From: Opitutus sp.
GTDB lineage: Bacteria; Verrucomicrobiota; Verrucomicrobiia; Opitutales; Opitutaceae
NCBI GenBank assembly: GCA_009695305.1
Contig: SIBG01000018.1
Location: 1 to 53,967 of the forward strand
Direction: 5' to 3'
DNA: 53,967 nucleotides
Shown: piece by piece, positions 7,874 to 16,239 of the stretch
Layout: the number at the start of each line of letters is the position of its first letter
Position numbering within the stretch: the stretch's first letter is position 1
The notes under the pieces: model-generated
The model's database searches: none
The model's input: the letters and a program-made list of their open reading frames with translations, nothing else
What the model was told of the DNA's origin: nothing
Made by a program: the position numbers and the translations under genes

Positions 7874-8742
7874 CAAAAAAAGCCGAACCCATACCACCAA
7901 ACTTTCCTGTGAAACAATTCCGTCTCAACCGCCTCTTCCACCCGCGCTCGCGCCGCTGCTTCGATGTCGCGATCGATCACGGGTTCTTCAACGAGTGCGC
8001 GTTTCTCGACGGCATCGAGGACATCGCGCGCGCCGTCGGCATCGTCGCAGACGCCGCGCCGGACGCGATTCAACTCACCGTCGGCCAGGCTCGCCACTTG
8101 CAGTCGCGGCCGGGCCGGTTCAAGCCATCGCTCGTGCTGCGCACCGACGTCGCCAACGTTTACGGCAAGAAACTACCGCGCCGTCTCTACAGCCGCATGA
8201 TCGACGATCCCGTCGGGCAAGCCGTGGCGCTCGACGCCGCGTGCATGTGCGTGAACCTGTTTCAGATTCCGGATCAGCCCGAGGTCGGCGAAGCGTGCGT
8301 CGAAAACATTCTCAAGCTGAAGCCGCTCTCCGATCGCTTCGGCATGCCCATGATGGTCGAGCCGCTCGTGTTTCAACCCAACGAGAAAGCCGGCGGTTAC
8401 ATGGTCGATGGCGACGAGAAGAAAATCATCCCGCTCGTCCGGCAAGCCGTCGAGCTCGGCGCAGACGTCATCAAGGCCGACCCGACCGACGACGTGAGTG
8501 TTTACCACAAGGTCATCGAGATCGCGGGCGGTGTGCCCGTGCTGGTGCGCGGCGGCGGCAAAGTCGGCGACCGTGAAATCCTTGAGCGCACCGCCGCGCT
8601 CCTCGCGCAGGGCGCGAGCGGGATCGTCTATGGCCGCAACATCATCCAGCATGCGAACCCCGCTGCGATCACGCAGGCACTGATGGGGATCGTGCACGAC
8701 GGTTTGTCCGTTGAAGCTGCGTTGAAACTGATTCCCGCCTGA
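7870..8742 (+). CDS. Class I aldolase, DhnA/LsrF type
   Basis: A 290-residue TIM-barrel protein of the DeoC/FbaB/LacD group. FDVAIDHGFF lies near residue 35, MMVEPLVF in mid-barrel, ADVIKADPTDD carries the probable Schiff-base lysine, and VPVLVRGGGKVGD gives the phosphate-binding end. Such enzymes cleave phosphorylated ketoses (or, in LsrF, act on phosphorylated AI-2). With an FGGY kinase in the divergent arm, it plausibly cleaves the phosphorylated product. The start chosen is GTG at 7870; a start closer to the conserved core would remove about 15 residues. It is followed by the NagA-like gene after 22 bp. Confidence 0.85.
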   Translation: MTKKAEPIPPNFPVKQFRLNRLFHPRSRRCFDVAIDHGFFNECAFLDGIEDIARAVGIVADAAPDAIQLTVGQARHLQSRPGRFKPSLVLRTDVANVYGKKLPRRLYSRMIDDPVGQAVALDAACMCVNLFQIPDQPEVGEACVENILKLKPLSDRFGMPMMVEPLVFQPNEKAGGYMVDGDEKKIIPLVRQAVELGADVIKADPTDDVSVYHKVIEIAGGVPVLVRGGGKVGDREILERTAALLAQGASGIVYGRNIIQHANPAAITQALMGIVHDGLSVEAALKLIPA

Positions 8743-8764
8743 CGCGTTCGCGCGAACCTCCGCC

Positions 8765-9937
8765 ATGCCCCCGCTCCTCATCCGCCACGTCCGCCTCGTG
8801 CATCCCGGCCGCGAGATCGCGACCGACGATCTGCTCGTGCGCGAGGGACGGATCGTGGCGGTCGGAAGCGTAGTCGGTGAGCCGCCGGCGGGAGCCACGG
8901 TCATCGACGGAGGCGGACGCCTCCTCACGCCCGGCCTCATCGACCTGCACACGCATGGTGTGATGCACAGCCTCTACGAAAGCGGCCCGGACGGTCTCCG
9001 CGCTGCCGCACGCGAACTGGGTCGGTTCGGCGTCACGACGGTGCTGCCGACCATCGTGCCGCAAATCCGCGACGGCTGGCTCGAAAATCTCGCGGCTATC
9101 GCCGCCGCGATTCCCTCCGTGCGCGAGGTCAGCATCCCCGGCCTACACCTTGAGGGTCCGTTCATGGCGATCGGCGGCGCGGCGTGCCCTACGCTGCCCG
9201 GCGACCTCGACTTGCTCGAGCGCATCCTCGCCGCGTGCGGGGGGCAGCTCGCGGCGATGTCCGTGAGCCCCGACGCGCCGAACATCCTCCCGGTCATTCG
9301 TCGCCTGCGAGAAAACAACATCGCGGTTTTCCTCACGCACACGCGCGCCTCCGTCGAGCAAACCGAGGCCGCGCTCGACGCTGGCGCACGGCACGCCACG
9401 CATTTCTACGACGTGTTCTACGCGCCGCCCGAAACCGATCCCGGCGTGCGCCCCGTCGGCGCGGTCGAGGCGATCCTCGCCGATCCGCGCGCGACAGTGG
9501 ATTTCATCGCCGACGGCGTGCATGTCCACCCGACGGCGATTCGGGCGGCGGTCGCGGCCAAGACCTGGGCCGGCGTCGTGCTGATCACCGATTCCAATAT
9601 CGGCGCGGGCCTGCCGCCGGGCGTCTACGACACGCCGTGGGGCTACCCCGTGCGCGTCGCGCCCGAGACCGCCGCACGCCACGCGACCAAGGGCACGCTC
9701 GCCGGCAGCGCGCTCACGATGGATCGCGGCATGGCGAACCTCCTCCGCTGGCTCGCGCTCCCGCCCGAGCAGGTGTGGGCGATGGGCACGCTCAATCCCG
9801 CGCGGGTAGTCGGGCTCACCAACAAAGGTCGTCTCGCGCCCGGCGCCGACGCCGACCTCGTGCTCTGGGACGACAATCTCCGGCCCGCGAAGACGTGGGC
9901 CTCCGGCCAACTCACCTATGAAAAAACCCACGGCTAA
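8765..9937 (+). CDS. nagA: N-acetylglucosamine-6-phosphate deacetylase-like amidohydrolase
   Basis: The 390-residue protein has the NagA pattern: metal motif DLHTHG, HLEGPF with the metal-ligand Glu, THTRAS and ATHFYDVF with histidine ligands, DGVHVHP for substrate contact, and ITDS holding the catalytic Asp (VTDA in classical NagA). NagA removes the acetyl group from N-acetylglucosamine-6-phosphate in the cytoplasm. The motifs ATHFYD and ITDS differ from the common ATHLFN and VTDA, so a related N-acyl sugar phosphate is possible. It overlaps the next gene by 20 bp, and a NagB-like isomerase follows, matching the normal order of reactions. Confidence 0.82.
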   Translation: MPPLLIRHVRLVHPGREIATDDLLVREGRIVAVGSVVGEPPAGATVIDGGGRLLTPGLIDLHTHGVMHSLYESGPDGLRAAARELGRFGVTTVLPTIVPQIRDGWLENLAAIAAAIPSVREVSIPGLHLEGPFMAIGGAACPTLPGDLDLLERILAACGGQLAAMSVSPDAPNILPVIRRLRENNIAVFLTHTRASVEQTEAALDAGARHATHFYDVFYAPPETDPGVRPVGAVEAILADPRATVDFIADGVHVHPTAIRAAVAAKTWAGVVLITDSNIGAGLPPGVYDTPWGYPVRVAPETAARHATKGTLAGSALTMDRGMANLLRWLALPPEQVWAMGTLNPARVVGLTNKGRLAPGADADLVLWDDNLRPAKTWASGQLTYEKTHG

Positions 9938-10865
9938 GTTTTCCTTCAACCCGGCGGAATTCATCCCGTTCCGCGATCCGAAGGTCTTGGCGCGCATCCG
10001 TCGCATCAAGCGGAAGGATCTGGCCAAGCACCACAACCCCGACTTTCGCATCACCATTCTGCCCGATGCCGACATCGAGTTTTTGTGGCTCACCGATATG
10101 TTCCACCGGATCAAAACGGCGATGGACGCCGGCCGGACCTTTGTCGCGATCATGCCCAACCCGTGGCCAAACTACGTCCGCCTCGCGCACCTGCTGAACA
10201 CATTCCGGGTCGATTGCCGTCGGCTCCACACGTTCAACATGGACGAGTATGCGAGCGACGACGGTCGCATCGCGCCCGAGACGTGGGAGTTCGGCTTCAT
10301 GCACGCCTTCAAGAAATATTTTTGGTCGGAACTCGATCCCAAGCTTCGCCCGCCGGAAAAAAACATCCAAGGCCCCACCGACCGCAACATCCACGTCTAC
10401 GGCCGGATGCTGGCCGACCTCGGCGGTGCGGACATTTGCTACAGCGGCCCCGGTTGGACCGGGCATCTCGCCTTCATCGATCCGGGCGCCCCGGAGTTCG
10501 CCGCCGCCTCGCTGGACGAATGGAAAAAACTCGGCCCGCGCGTCTGCACGCTGCATCCGCTCACCATCGCGCAAAACTCGCTTCATGGCAGCTTCGGCAT
10601 GAGCGGCGATCTGGCCGCCGTGCCACCCAAGGCCGCGACGATCGGGCCGGCCGAAGTGATCGCGGCCAAGCACCGTGTGGACATTCACGCCATCACGGTG
10701 GACGGCTCCTTCGCCTCATGGCAGCGGTTCACGACTCGCCTCGTGCTCCACGGGCCCGTGACGCCACTTGTTCCCGAATCGATCCTCCAGACTCTCCGCA
10801 CCGATGTATGGGTGTCCGAATCCGCGGCCGAAAACATCGAGCCGCGGTGGGACAAGGGCTATTAG
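9918..10865 (+). CDS. Glucosamine-6-phosphate deaminase/isomerase-like protein
   Basis: This 315-residue protein has the NagB/RpiA fold signatures: TFNMDEY near residue 108 (the catalytic Asp/Glu region of NagB) and GPGWTGHLAFIDPG in place of the usual GIGxDGHIAFNEP. NagB converts glucosamine-6-phosphate to fructose-6-phosphate and ammonia. The usual GLPTG phosphate loop is replaced by MPNPWPNY, and the sequence is longer than NagB (about 265), so the substrate may differ. It overlaps the NagA-like gene by 20 bp and closes the DeoR operon. Confidence 0.75.
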   Translation: MKKPTAKFSFNPAEFIPFRDPKVLARIRRIKRKDLAKHHNPDFRITILPDADIEFLWLTDMFHRIKTAMDAGRTFVAIMPNPWPNYVRLAHLLNTFRVDCRRLHTFNMDEYASDDGRIAPETWEFGFMHAFKKYFWSELDPKLRPPEKNIQGPTDRNIHVYGRMLADLGGADICYSGPGWTGHLAFIDPGAPEFAAASLDEWKKLGPRVCTLHPLTIAQNSLHGSFGMSGDLAAVPPKAATIGPAEVIAAKHRVDIHAITVDGSFASWQRFTTRLVLHGPVTPLVPESILQTLRTDVWVSESAAENIEPRWDKGY

Positions 10866-10901
10866 GCGACACCCCACTTCCGCGAGTGCCGAACGCGCCC
10901 C

Positions 10902-10964
10902 GCAGCGCGCCGTCCATCCACCATCGATTGGAATCGCGGCCCCGGTGAGCGATGCATCCCAGCG
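10902..10964 (-). pseudogene. Tail fragment of a short-chain dehydrogenase
   Basis: On the minus strand this short stretch encodes SLTGAAIPIDGGWTAR, which is the C-terminal signature of 3-hydroxybutyrate-type SDR proteins and nearly repeats the end of the intact SDR at 47337-48119. No stop follows the AR and no upstream SDR core exists. It is an isolated remnant between the NagB-like and DUF455-like genes, so this junction was probably formed by a deletion or rearrangement. Confidence 0.55.
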
Positions 10965-11007
10965 GTGAAGATAGCACACATCGAGCGACCCCGGCGCAGA
11001 CAGCGGA

Positions 11008-12252
11008 CTACTGCACGACCGGCCGAAGCGTGGCGGCGGCGGGCTTGTAGACCTCGGCGAACACACTCGCGCGCCAGTTCTCCGCATCGGCGCGGACCTG
11101 CTCGACGCCGCGGGATTCGCCCGTTTTCTCGATCATCACGGGAATCCACTTCGCGCCGAACCGGACGTGCTGCGTCTCATCGGCAATGTCGTAACTCCAG
11201 CCCGTCGCGCTCGTGGCGTCGTGATGCGCGAGCGCATCCTTGAGTCCTTGATGCTTGCCGGGAAACGCATCCGCCTCCTGGGTCGAGAGCGCAGCGTAGC
11301 GGTCGAGTGGCGCGAGCGTCTGGCGCATCGCATACGCCTTCGTGGAAAGCCCGGCCTGCGCGGCGGTCAGGCCGAACTCGGCGAGTTTTGTCTCGCCGAA
11401 CACGGCATGGCGCGCCTCGTCCCACATCTGCCGCCCGAGATCGAAGAAATAGTCCCACGGCATGTCGGGTGACTCGAACAGGATCGATGCGCACGAATCG
11501 GCCGCCTGCACCTCTTGCAGGAAATTCACGGCGTGGTAGCGCGCCCGCTGCTCGTAGGTGCTGTCGCGCGGCACCGGCTCCGGGCCGAACTCCAGGTGCC
11601 GAAACCCGACGGGCAGGGTCGCGTCGGCCCAGGGCAGCGTCCCCACCCGGCGGCGCGGGCACATCCCGCCGCCGCGGTTAATGGGCGCCTCGCGCAACTC
11701 GGCCGCCAGCCCGGCCGCCAGCGCGTCGATGCGCGCGACGAAATCCACCGCTGGACCTTCGCCCGTTTGCGCCGCCAGTTCCGCGAGCGCCGCTTCCGCC
11801 CACTTCACCTGCGCGGCGAGTTCGTCGCGACTCGCCGCGAGCAGCGGCACCGTCGGTTGATCGTAAATGCGGGCGTTGTCCGCCAGATAGGCGTCGATTC
11901 CGTCCAACAGCGCGCGCGACACCGCGATCACGCCGCCGCGCAGCAACTCCGCGACGCCGCGCGCGTGACAGACGGCATCCAACAACTCCCGCCCCGCGAC
12001 GCCGCCGGCGTGATGCATTTCTTGAAACGACACGCCGAGTTCGCGCCCGCGCTGGCGGAGATCCTGCACGCGGCGGAGCGAGCGAAAAATGTGCGCCGGA
12101 AATTCCTTGCGCTGCCGCCACACCGCGAAGGCCGGCAGGAAGCCCGCGTGAATCCGCGCCAGCTCCGTCTGAAAGTCGCCGAGATTCTTCAGGAAAAGTC
12201 CGCGCGTGCGCGGACTGACCGCTTGGGCCAGGTTTGGTGTTTCTTGGATCAT
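11008..12252 (-). CDS. Ferritin-like protein of DUF455 type
   Basis: A 414-residue, largely helical protein. The C-terminal half has the ferritin-like metal-ligand pattern: NFLQEVQAADS (Glu), then MWDEARHAVFG (ExxH) and DIADETQHVRFG (ExxH), spaced as in four-helix di-iron proteins. DUF455 proteins are such ferritin-like proteins with unclear reactions, some annotated near tRNA-hydroxylating MiaE. The N-terminal 200 residues look like an additional helical domain. It stands alone on the minus strand between an SDR remnant and a divergently oriented propeller gene, with no obvious link to the neighbouring sugar genes. Confidence 0.65.
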   Translation of the reverse strand: MIQETPNLAQAVSPRTRGLFLKNLGDFQTELARIHAGFLPAFAVWRQRKEFPAHIFRSLRRVQDLRQRGRELGVSFQEMHHAGGVAGRELLDAVCHARGVAELLRGGVIAVSRALLDGIDAYLADNARIYDQPTVPLLAASRDELAAQVKWAEAALAELAAQTGEGPAVDFVARIDALAAGLAAELREAPINRGGGMCPRRRVGTLPWADATLPVGFRHLEFGPEPVPRDSTYEQRARYHAVNFLQEVQAADSCASILFESPDMPWDYFFDLGRQMWDEARHAVFGETKLAEFGLTAAQAGLSTKAYAMRQTLAPLDRYAALSTQEADAFPGKHQGLKDALAHHDATSATGWSYDIADETQHVRFGAKWIPVMIEKTGESRGVEQVRADAENWRASVFAEVYKPAAATLRPVVQ

Positions 12253-12525
12253 CGGGCGATTTCGTTTCCGCGGTCTAACGCCTCACGGCCGCGGCCGGAA
12301 AGACGCGAGGTTGATCCGGGGCGGGCGGATTCCGGAAGACGAAGCCAGCCGCGCATGGCCGCAATTGCGTTGAGCACACGGGTATTTCTTTGAATCCTCA
12401 CGCGCATCAACAACACCATTCCCATCGCCAAGGCAGCAATTAAACGCGCCTCCGCGTTTGTCGCTGCCACTGCCATCGCGGTTGTCGCTCTCGGGCAACC
12501 CATCGACCTCGGCACCCGGCGCGAA

Positions 12526-13875
12526 TTGTTCGTCGACCGCTACCTCATTCAGGCGCTGCAGGGTGCCGAACTCAGACTGCACGCACCGAGCGAGCGAGGC
12601 ACTGCCTTCAGCTTCGACCAAGCCCACGAGGGCGTCTTCTGCGGCTACGTGTCGATTGTCACCGTGCCGGGCGGCGGCGTTCGCGCCTATTACCGCGGCC
12701 TGCCCGTGGCCGGCGGGGACGGGTCTTCAAACGAGGTCACGGCCTATGCGGAATCGCGCGATGGCGTCACCTGGACCAAGCCGCCCAACAACGTCGTGCT
12801 GCGCGCCGCCGCCCCGGTCACCCACAACTTTTCCGTCTTTGTCGACACCCGCGCCGGCGTGCCCCCCGCCGAACGTTGGAAAGGCGTCGGGGGCACCCGC
12901 CTGACCGGGCTCATTCGCTACATTTCCGCCGACGGCGTGGCCTGGCGGAGATTTGCCGGCGGCGCACCGATGCTGCCGCCCGTGCCGAACTACCGTTACG
13001 ACTCGCAGAATCTCGCGTTCTGGTCCGAAGCGGAGCAGCGCTACGTGTGCTACTTTCGCACGTTCAAAGAAGTGCCGGGCCTCGGCCGGGTCCGGTGGAT
13101 CGCCCGCGCGTCGAGCCCGGATTTCCAAACGTGGACCGAGGAAGGCGACATGACTTTTCGCGGCGCGGACGGTCGCGAAGCGCCACCCGAACATCTCTAC
13201 ACCAACCAAACCAGTCCCTATCCGCGCGCCCCGCATCTCTATGTTGCGATCGCCGCGCGGTTCTTTCCCAAGCGACAGGTGCTGAGTGCCGCCGAAGCGA
13301 CCGCCGTGAACGTCAACCCCGCCTACTTCGGCGACATCTCCGACACGATTCTCATGACGAGCCGCGGCGGCACGGCCTACGACCGCACGTTCATGGAAGG
13401 CTTCGTGCGTCCCGGAATCGGCGACGAGAACTGGACGTCACGCACCAATTACCCCGCGCTCAACGTCATTCAAACCGGCCCCACCGAGCTCTCATTCTTC
13501 GTGCAGCGCCAGTATGGCCAGCCGGGGCATCATCTCGCGCGCTACGTCGTCCGGCTCGACGGCTTCGCCTCGCTGCACGCCGGCTACCCGGGCGGTGAGA
13601 TGCACTCGAAACCGTTTCGCTTCGCGGGGCGTGAACTGGAAATCAACTACGCCACCTCCGCCGCCGGCAGCCTGCGCTTCGAACTGCAGGACGAAGGCGG
13701 CCATGCGCTGCCCGGCCGCGCCCTTTCCGATGCGCGGGAAATCATCGGCGACCAAATCGCCCGCATCGTGCGTTGGAAGGACGGGGCCGATCTGTCGCCG
13801 CTCGCCGGCCGGACCGTGCGACTGCGCGTGGCGCTCAAGGACGCGGATTTGTTTGCGCTTCGGTTCCGCGAGTAG
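12526..13875 (+). CDS. Secreted beta-propeller protein, second subfamily
   Basis: The conserved frame is closely related to the protein at 35578-37080: both start with a DLGxRRELFVD motif and share NQT-P-RAPHLY, TAYDRTFMEGFVRPG and a C-terminal jelly-roll-like region ending near ADLFALRF. Propeller-like repeats such as YAESRDGVTWTKP and YISADGVAWRRF suggest a five-bladed hydrolase fold. The only regular start is TTG at 12526, inside the conserved motif. Yet the frame is open from 12394 and encodes a signal-peptide-like stretch (RASAFVAATAIAVVALG) with no ATG, GTG or TTG before 12526, so the original start may be mutated or unusual. Its 3' end overlaps the convergent MFS gene by 41 bp. Confidence 0.68.
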   Translation: MFVDRYLIQALQGAELRLHAPSERGTAFSFDQAHEGVFCGYVSIVTVPGGGVRAYYRGLPVAGGDGSSNEVTAYAESRDGVTWTKPPNNVVLRAAAPVTHNFSVFVDTRAGVPPAERWKGVGGTRLTGLIRYISADGVAWRRFAGGAPMLPPVPNYRYDSQNLAFWSEAEQRYVCYFRTFKEVPGLGRVRWIARASSPDFQTWTEEGDMTFRGADGREAPPEHLYTNQTSPYPRAPHLYVAIAARFFPKRQVLSAAEATAVNVNPAYFGDISDTILMTSRGGTAYDRTFMEGFVRPGIGDENWTSRTNYPALNVIQTGPTELSFFVQRQYGQPGHHLARYVVRLDGFASLHAGYPGGEMHSKPFRFAGRELEINYATSAAGSLRFELQDEGGHALPGRALSDAREIIGDQIARIVRWKDGADLSPLAGRTVRLRVALKDADLFALRFRE

Positions 13876-15139
13876 CGCGGCGCTGCAGATCGCGGTGGAG
13901 GAACCGGCTGTAGGCGAGCAGCAGGCCGGCCACGGAAAACACGATGAGCACCGGCACCAGCCCGAACACGGTCTGAAACCCCAGTGAGGCGCGGTAGTGG
14001 CCGACGAGCAACGCGCCCACCCCGCCAAAGATTGAGTTCACGCAGTTCGAGATGCCCACGGCCGTCGAGCGCTTTTCCGGGGCGACCAGTTCGAAGATGA
14101 GGGGATGACTGTTGAGTTCACCGAGCGCGCGACAGAGCTGAAACAGGAACGCAGCCGTCAAAACAATTCCCGGCCCGGTCGCCACCCAGAACATCAGCGG
14201 CCACGGCAGCGCCAGCGCGTAGAAGCCCAACAACAACAGCATCCGCCGCCTCGGCTGCGTGGCGCCGACGTAATCCGAGAGCATCCCGCCCAGCAACGCG
14301 CCGAGCATCACCGGACCAGTCACCGCGAGGTTGCCGAAGAACCCCGACTGCGCGAGGTTCATCTTGAAGTTCTCATAGAGGAATATCGGCAGCCACGTGA
14401 TCAGCATCCAGGCGCCAAGCGCAAAGATTCCCACGGCCAGCATGATGGCGACGACTGAGGGCGTGCCGACGATCTCGCGAATCGTTTCGCCGATGCCGGC
14501 GCCGCGCACCGGGGCGGCCACCACGCCTTCGCTCGCGCCCACTTTCACGTCGCGCAAAAAAATCGCCAGGACGGCCGCGAGCAAGATGCCCACGCCGCCG
14601 AGGATGATCAGCGTCGGCCGCCAGCCGTAGTGGTCCCCGATCCAGCCCGCGCCCGCGCCGCCCACGATCGGTCCGAGGTTCATCCCAACGATCAATGTCG
14701 CCACCGCCTTGCCGCGTGTCGCCGGGGCGTGAAAATCGGCGACGATGGCGAGCGACGCCGGGATGTAGAATGCCTCCGTCACGGCGAGCAGCACGCGGGT
14801 GGTCATCAACTGCGCCGGCGAAGTGACCATTCCCGCGCAGATCGTCACCACGCTCCAGAGGCAAAGGCACCCGACCGCGACCTTTTTGCGCGAGATCCGA
14901 TCACCGAAATACCCGGCAAAAGGCGAGCTGAACGCGTAGGTCCAAAGAAACGCCGACATCAGCGCGCCGACAAAAAAATCGGTGAGGTGCAGTTCCGCGC
15001 GGATCAGCGGCATGACCGAGAAGATCACGACGCGGTCCTCGAGGTTGAGGAATCCCGCAAAGAAGAGCAGCCCGACGACGACCCACTTGTAGTTGGGGCG
15101 CTGCGCCAGCCGGTCCATCCAGTTACGGAACGCGGGCAT
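13835..15139 (-). CDS. MFS transporter, anion:cation symporter style
   Basis: A 434-residue, 12-segment inner-membrane transporter. The early part has NLEDRVVIFSVMPLI and, between helices 2 and 3, GYFGDRISRKKVAV, the classic MFS loop (GxxxDRxxRR/K). The sequence style fits the ACS group, which carries hexuronates, aldonates and similar organic anions by proton symport. ATG 15139 overlaps the TGA of the Kelch gene as TGATG, so it is probably translationally coupled. It is the last gene of the large minus-strand operon and probably takes up the acid sugar released outside. Confidence 0.87.
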   Translation of the reverse strand: MPAFRNWMDRLAQRPNYKWVVVGLLFFAGFLNLEDRVVIFSVMPLIRAELHLTDFFVGALMSAFLWTYAFSSPFAGYFGDRISRKKVAVGCLCLWSVVTICAGMVTSPAQLMTTRVLLAVTEAFYIPASLAIVADFHAPATRGKAVATLIVGMNLGPIVGGAGAGWIGDHYGWRPTLIILGGVGILLAAVLAIFLRDVKVGASEGVVAAPVRGAGIGETIREIVGTPSVVAIMLAVGIFALGAWMLITWLPIFLYENFKMNLAQSGFFGNLAVTGPVMLGALLGGMLSDYVGATQPRRRMLLLLGFYALALPWPLMFWVATGPGIVLTAAFLFQLCRALGELNSHPLIFELVAPEKRSTAVGISNCVNSIFGGVGALLVGHYRASLGFQTVFGLVPVLIVFSVAGLLLAYSRFLHRDLQRRATRGTEAQTNPRP

Positions 15140-16239
15140 CACCTGGCACCGTCCAGTCCGGCGGCCAACGGCCACGCAATCACGGCTGGCGTGCGCGTCG
15201 AGGCGCGGACCTCGCCGCTGACGACGACGGCAAGATTTTCCCAGAGCGCACACGGCGCGGCGAGCATCGGACCGGGCCCGGCATCCCCCGGTGAATCGCG
15301 ATCGGGCACGGACGCCCGCGGCAGCACGGGACCGTTTTCCCACCGGCGTTGCGCGACGTCGTAGCGCAACGTCTGCGCGCTGAATCCCGGATGCTCGCGC
15401 GGCGCGCCGGGAAACACGGCCGCATAGCCGCCAATAAGAAAGATCTTTCCATCCGGCAGCACGGGACACGGTGTCGCCGCCCCCACGCGCGGTTCCGGCA
15501 GATCCGGCAACTGCTCCCATCGCCTCGCCGCGGGATCGAAACGGTAGCCTTTGCTCGACGGCGAAAACTTTCCCTCGGCATCGAACGCCATCCCGCCAAA
15601 AAGAAAAAAGCCACTGCCCTCCGTCGCCGCGCTCGCCACGAACACACCCGGTCCCGGCAGATTCGGCTCGCGCCGCCAAACGTGCGGCGCGCCGAGCTCG
15701 AGCGAAAACGCCTCCGCGCTCGCCGCCTTGTCCGTGGGTTGACGCTGACCGCCGGCGACAAAGAGGCGGCCGCCGACAATGGCCGCGGCGCCGTAGCAGA
15801 GCGGCGACGGCAGATCGGGCAGCCGGTTGAACGCGAAACCGTCACCGCGCGCGCGCAGTTCCCAGCAGGCTTGCTGGCCACCGTCCGCGTTGAGCCCACC
15901 GACGAGATAGATTGCCTCGGACGAAGCGGCGGCGGCGAAGTGGCTGTTCTTCTCCGGCAGGCGTTCCGCGTGCACCTGCCATTTCGCATCGGGGGAACTT
16001 AGCGTGAAAATCCGATCGCTGTAACTCTTCGTTCCCTGCAGCCACACGGGTTTTTCGCGGAACTGCGAACCGCCGCCCGCGACGAGCCGCCCGCCGAGCA
16101 CACCGGCGAACATGCCGCCAAAACCCACGGGGTCCGGCAACGGGGCGAGCAGTTTCCAATCGCGCGAGGCAACTTCAGCGCCGCTGGTGGAGGGAGTGAT
16201 GACAGTCATGGTGGAGAGAATGAGCAAGGCAGTCTTCAT
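15139..16239 (-). CDS. Kelch-repeat protein, N-acetylneuraminate-epimerase-like
   Basis: The 366-residue product begins with a signal peptide (MKTALLILSTMTVITPSTSG) and contains Kelch repeats: LGGRLVAGGG, EAIYLVGGLN, GGRLFVAGG, GFFLFGGM, DGKIFLIGGY, each followed by W or Y in the pattern of a six-bladed propeller. NanM, the periplasmic sialic acid mutarotase, has this architecture, and a sialate O-acetylesterase-type gene lies directly upstream (4-bp ATGA overlap). No sialic acid lyase cluster or transporter is evident, so the substrate may be another acid sugar. Confidence 0.8.
   Translation of the reverse strand: MKTALLILSTMTVITPSTSGAEVASRDWKLLAPLPDPVGFGGMFAGVLGGRLVAGGGSQFREKPVWLQGTKSYSDRIFTLSSPDAKWQVHAERLPEKNSHFAAAASSEAIYLVGGLNADGGQQACWELRARGDGFAFNRLPDLPSPLCYGAAAIVGGRLFVAGGQRQPTDKAASAEAFSLELGAPHVWRREPNLPGPGVFVASAATEGSGFFLFGGMAFDAEGKFSPSSKGYRFDPAARRWEQLPDLPEPRVGAATPCPVLPDGKIFLIGGYAAVFPGAPREHPGFSAQTLRYDVAQRRWENGPVLPRASVPDRDSPGDAGPGPMLAAPCALWENLAVVVSGEVRASTRTPAVIAWPLAAGLDGAR

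Noticed and set aside
2870..10865. AI-2 (Lsr) processing system, suggested by FGGY kinase plus LsrF-type aldolase
   Set aside because: No LsrR-type regulator, ABC transporter or LsrG; NagA- and NagB-like partners point to sugar metabolism.
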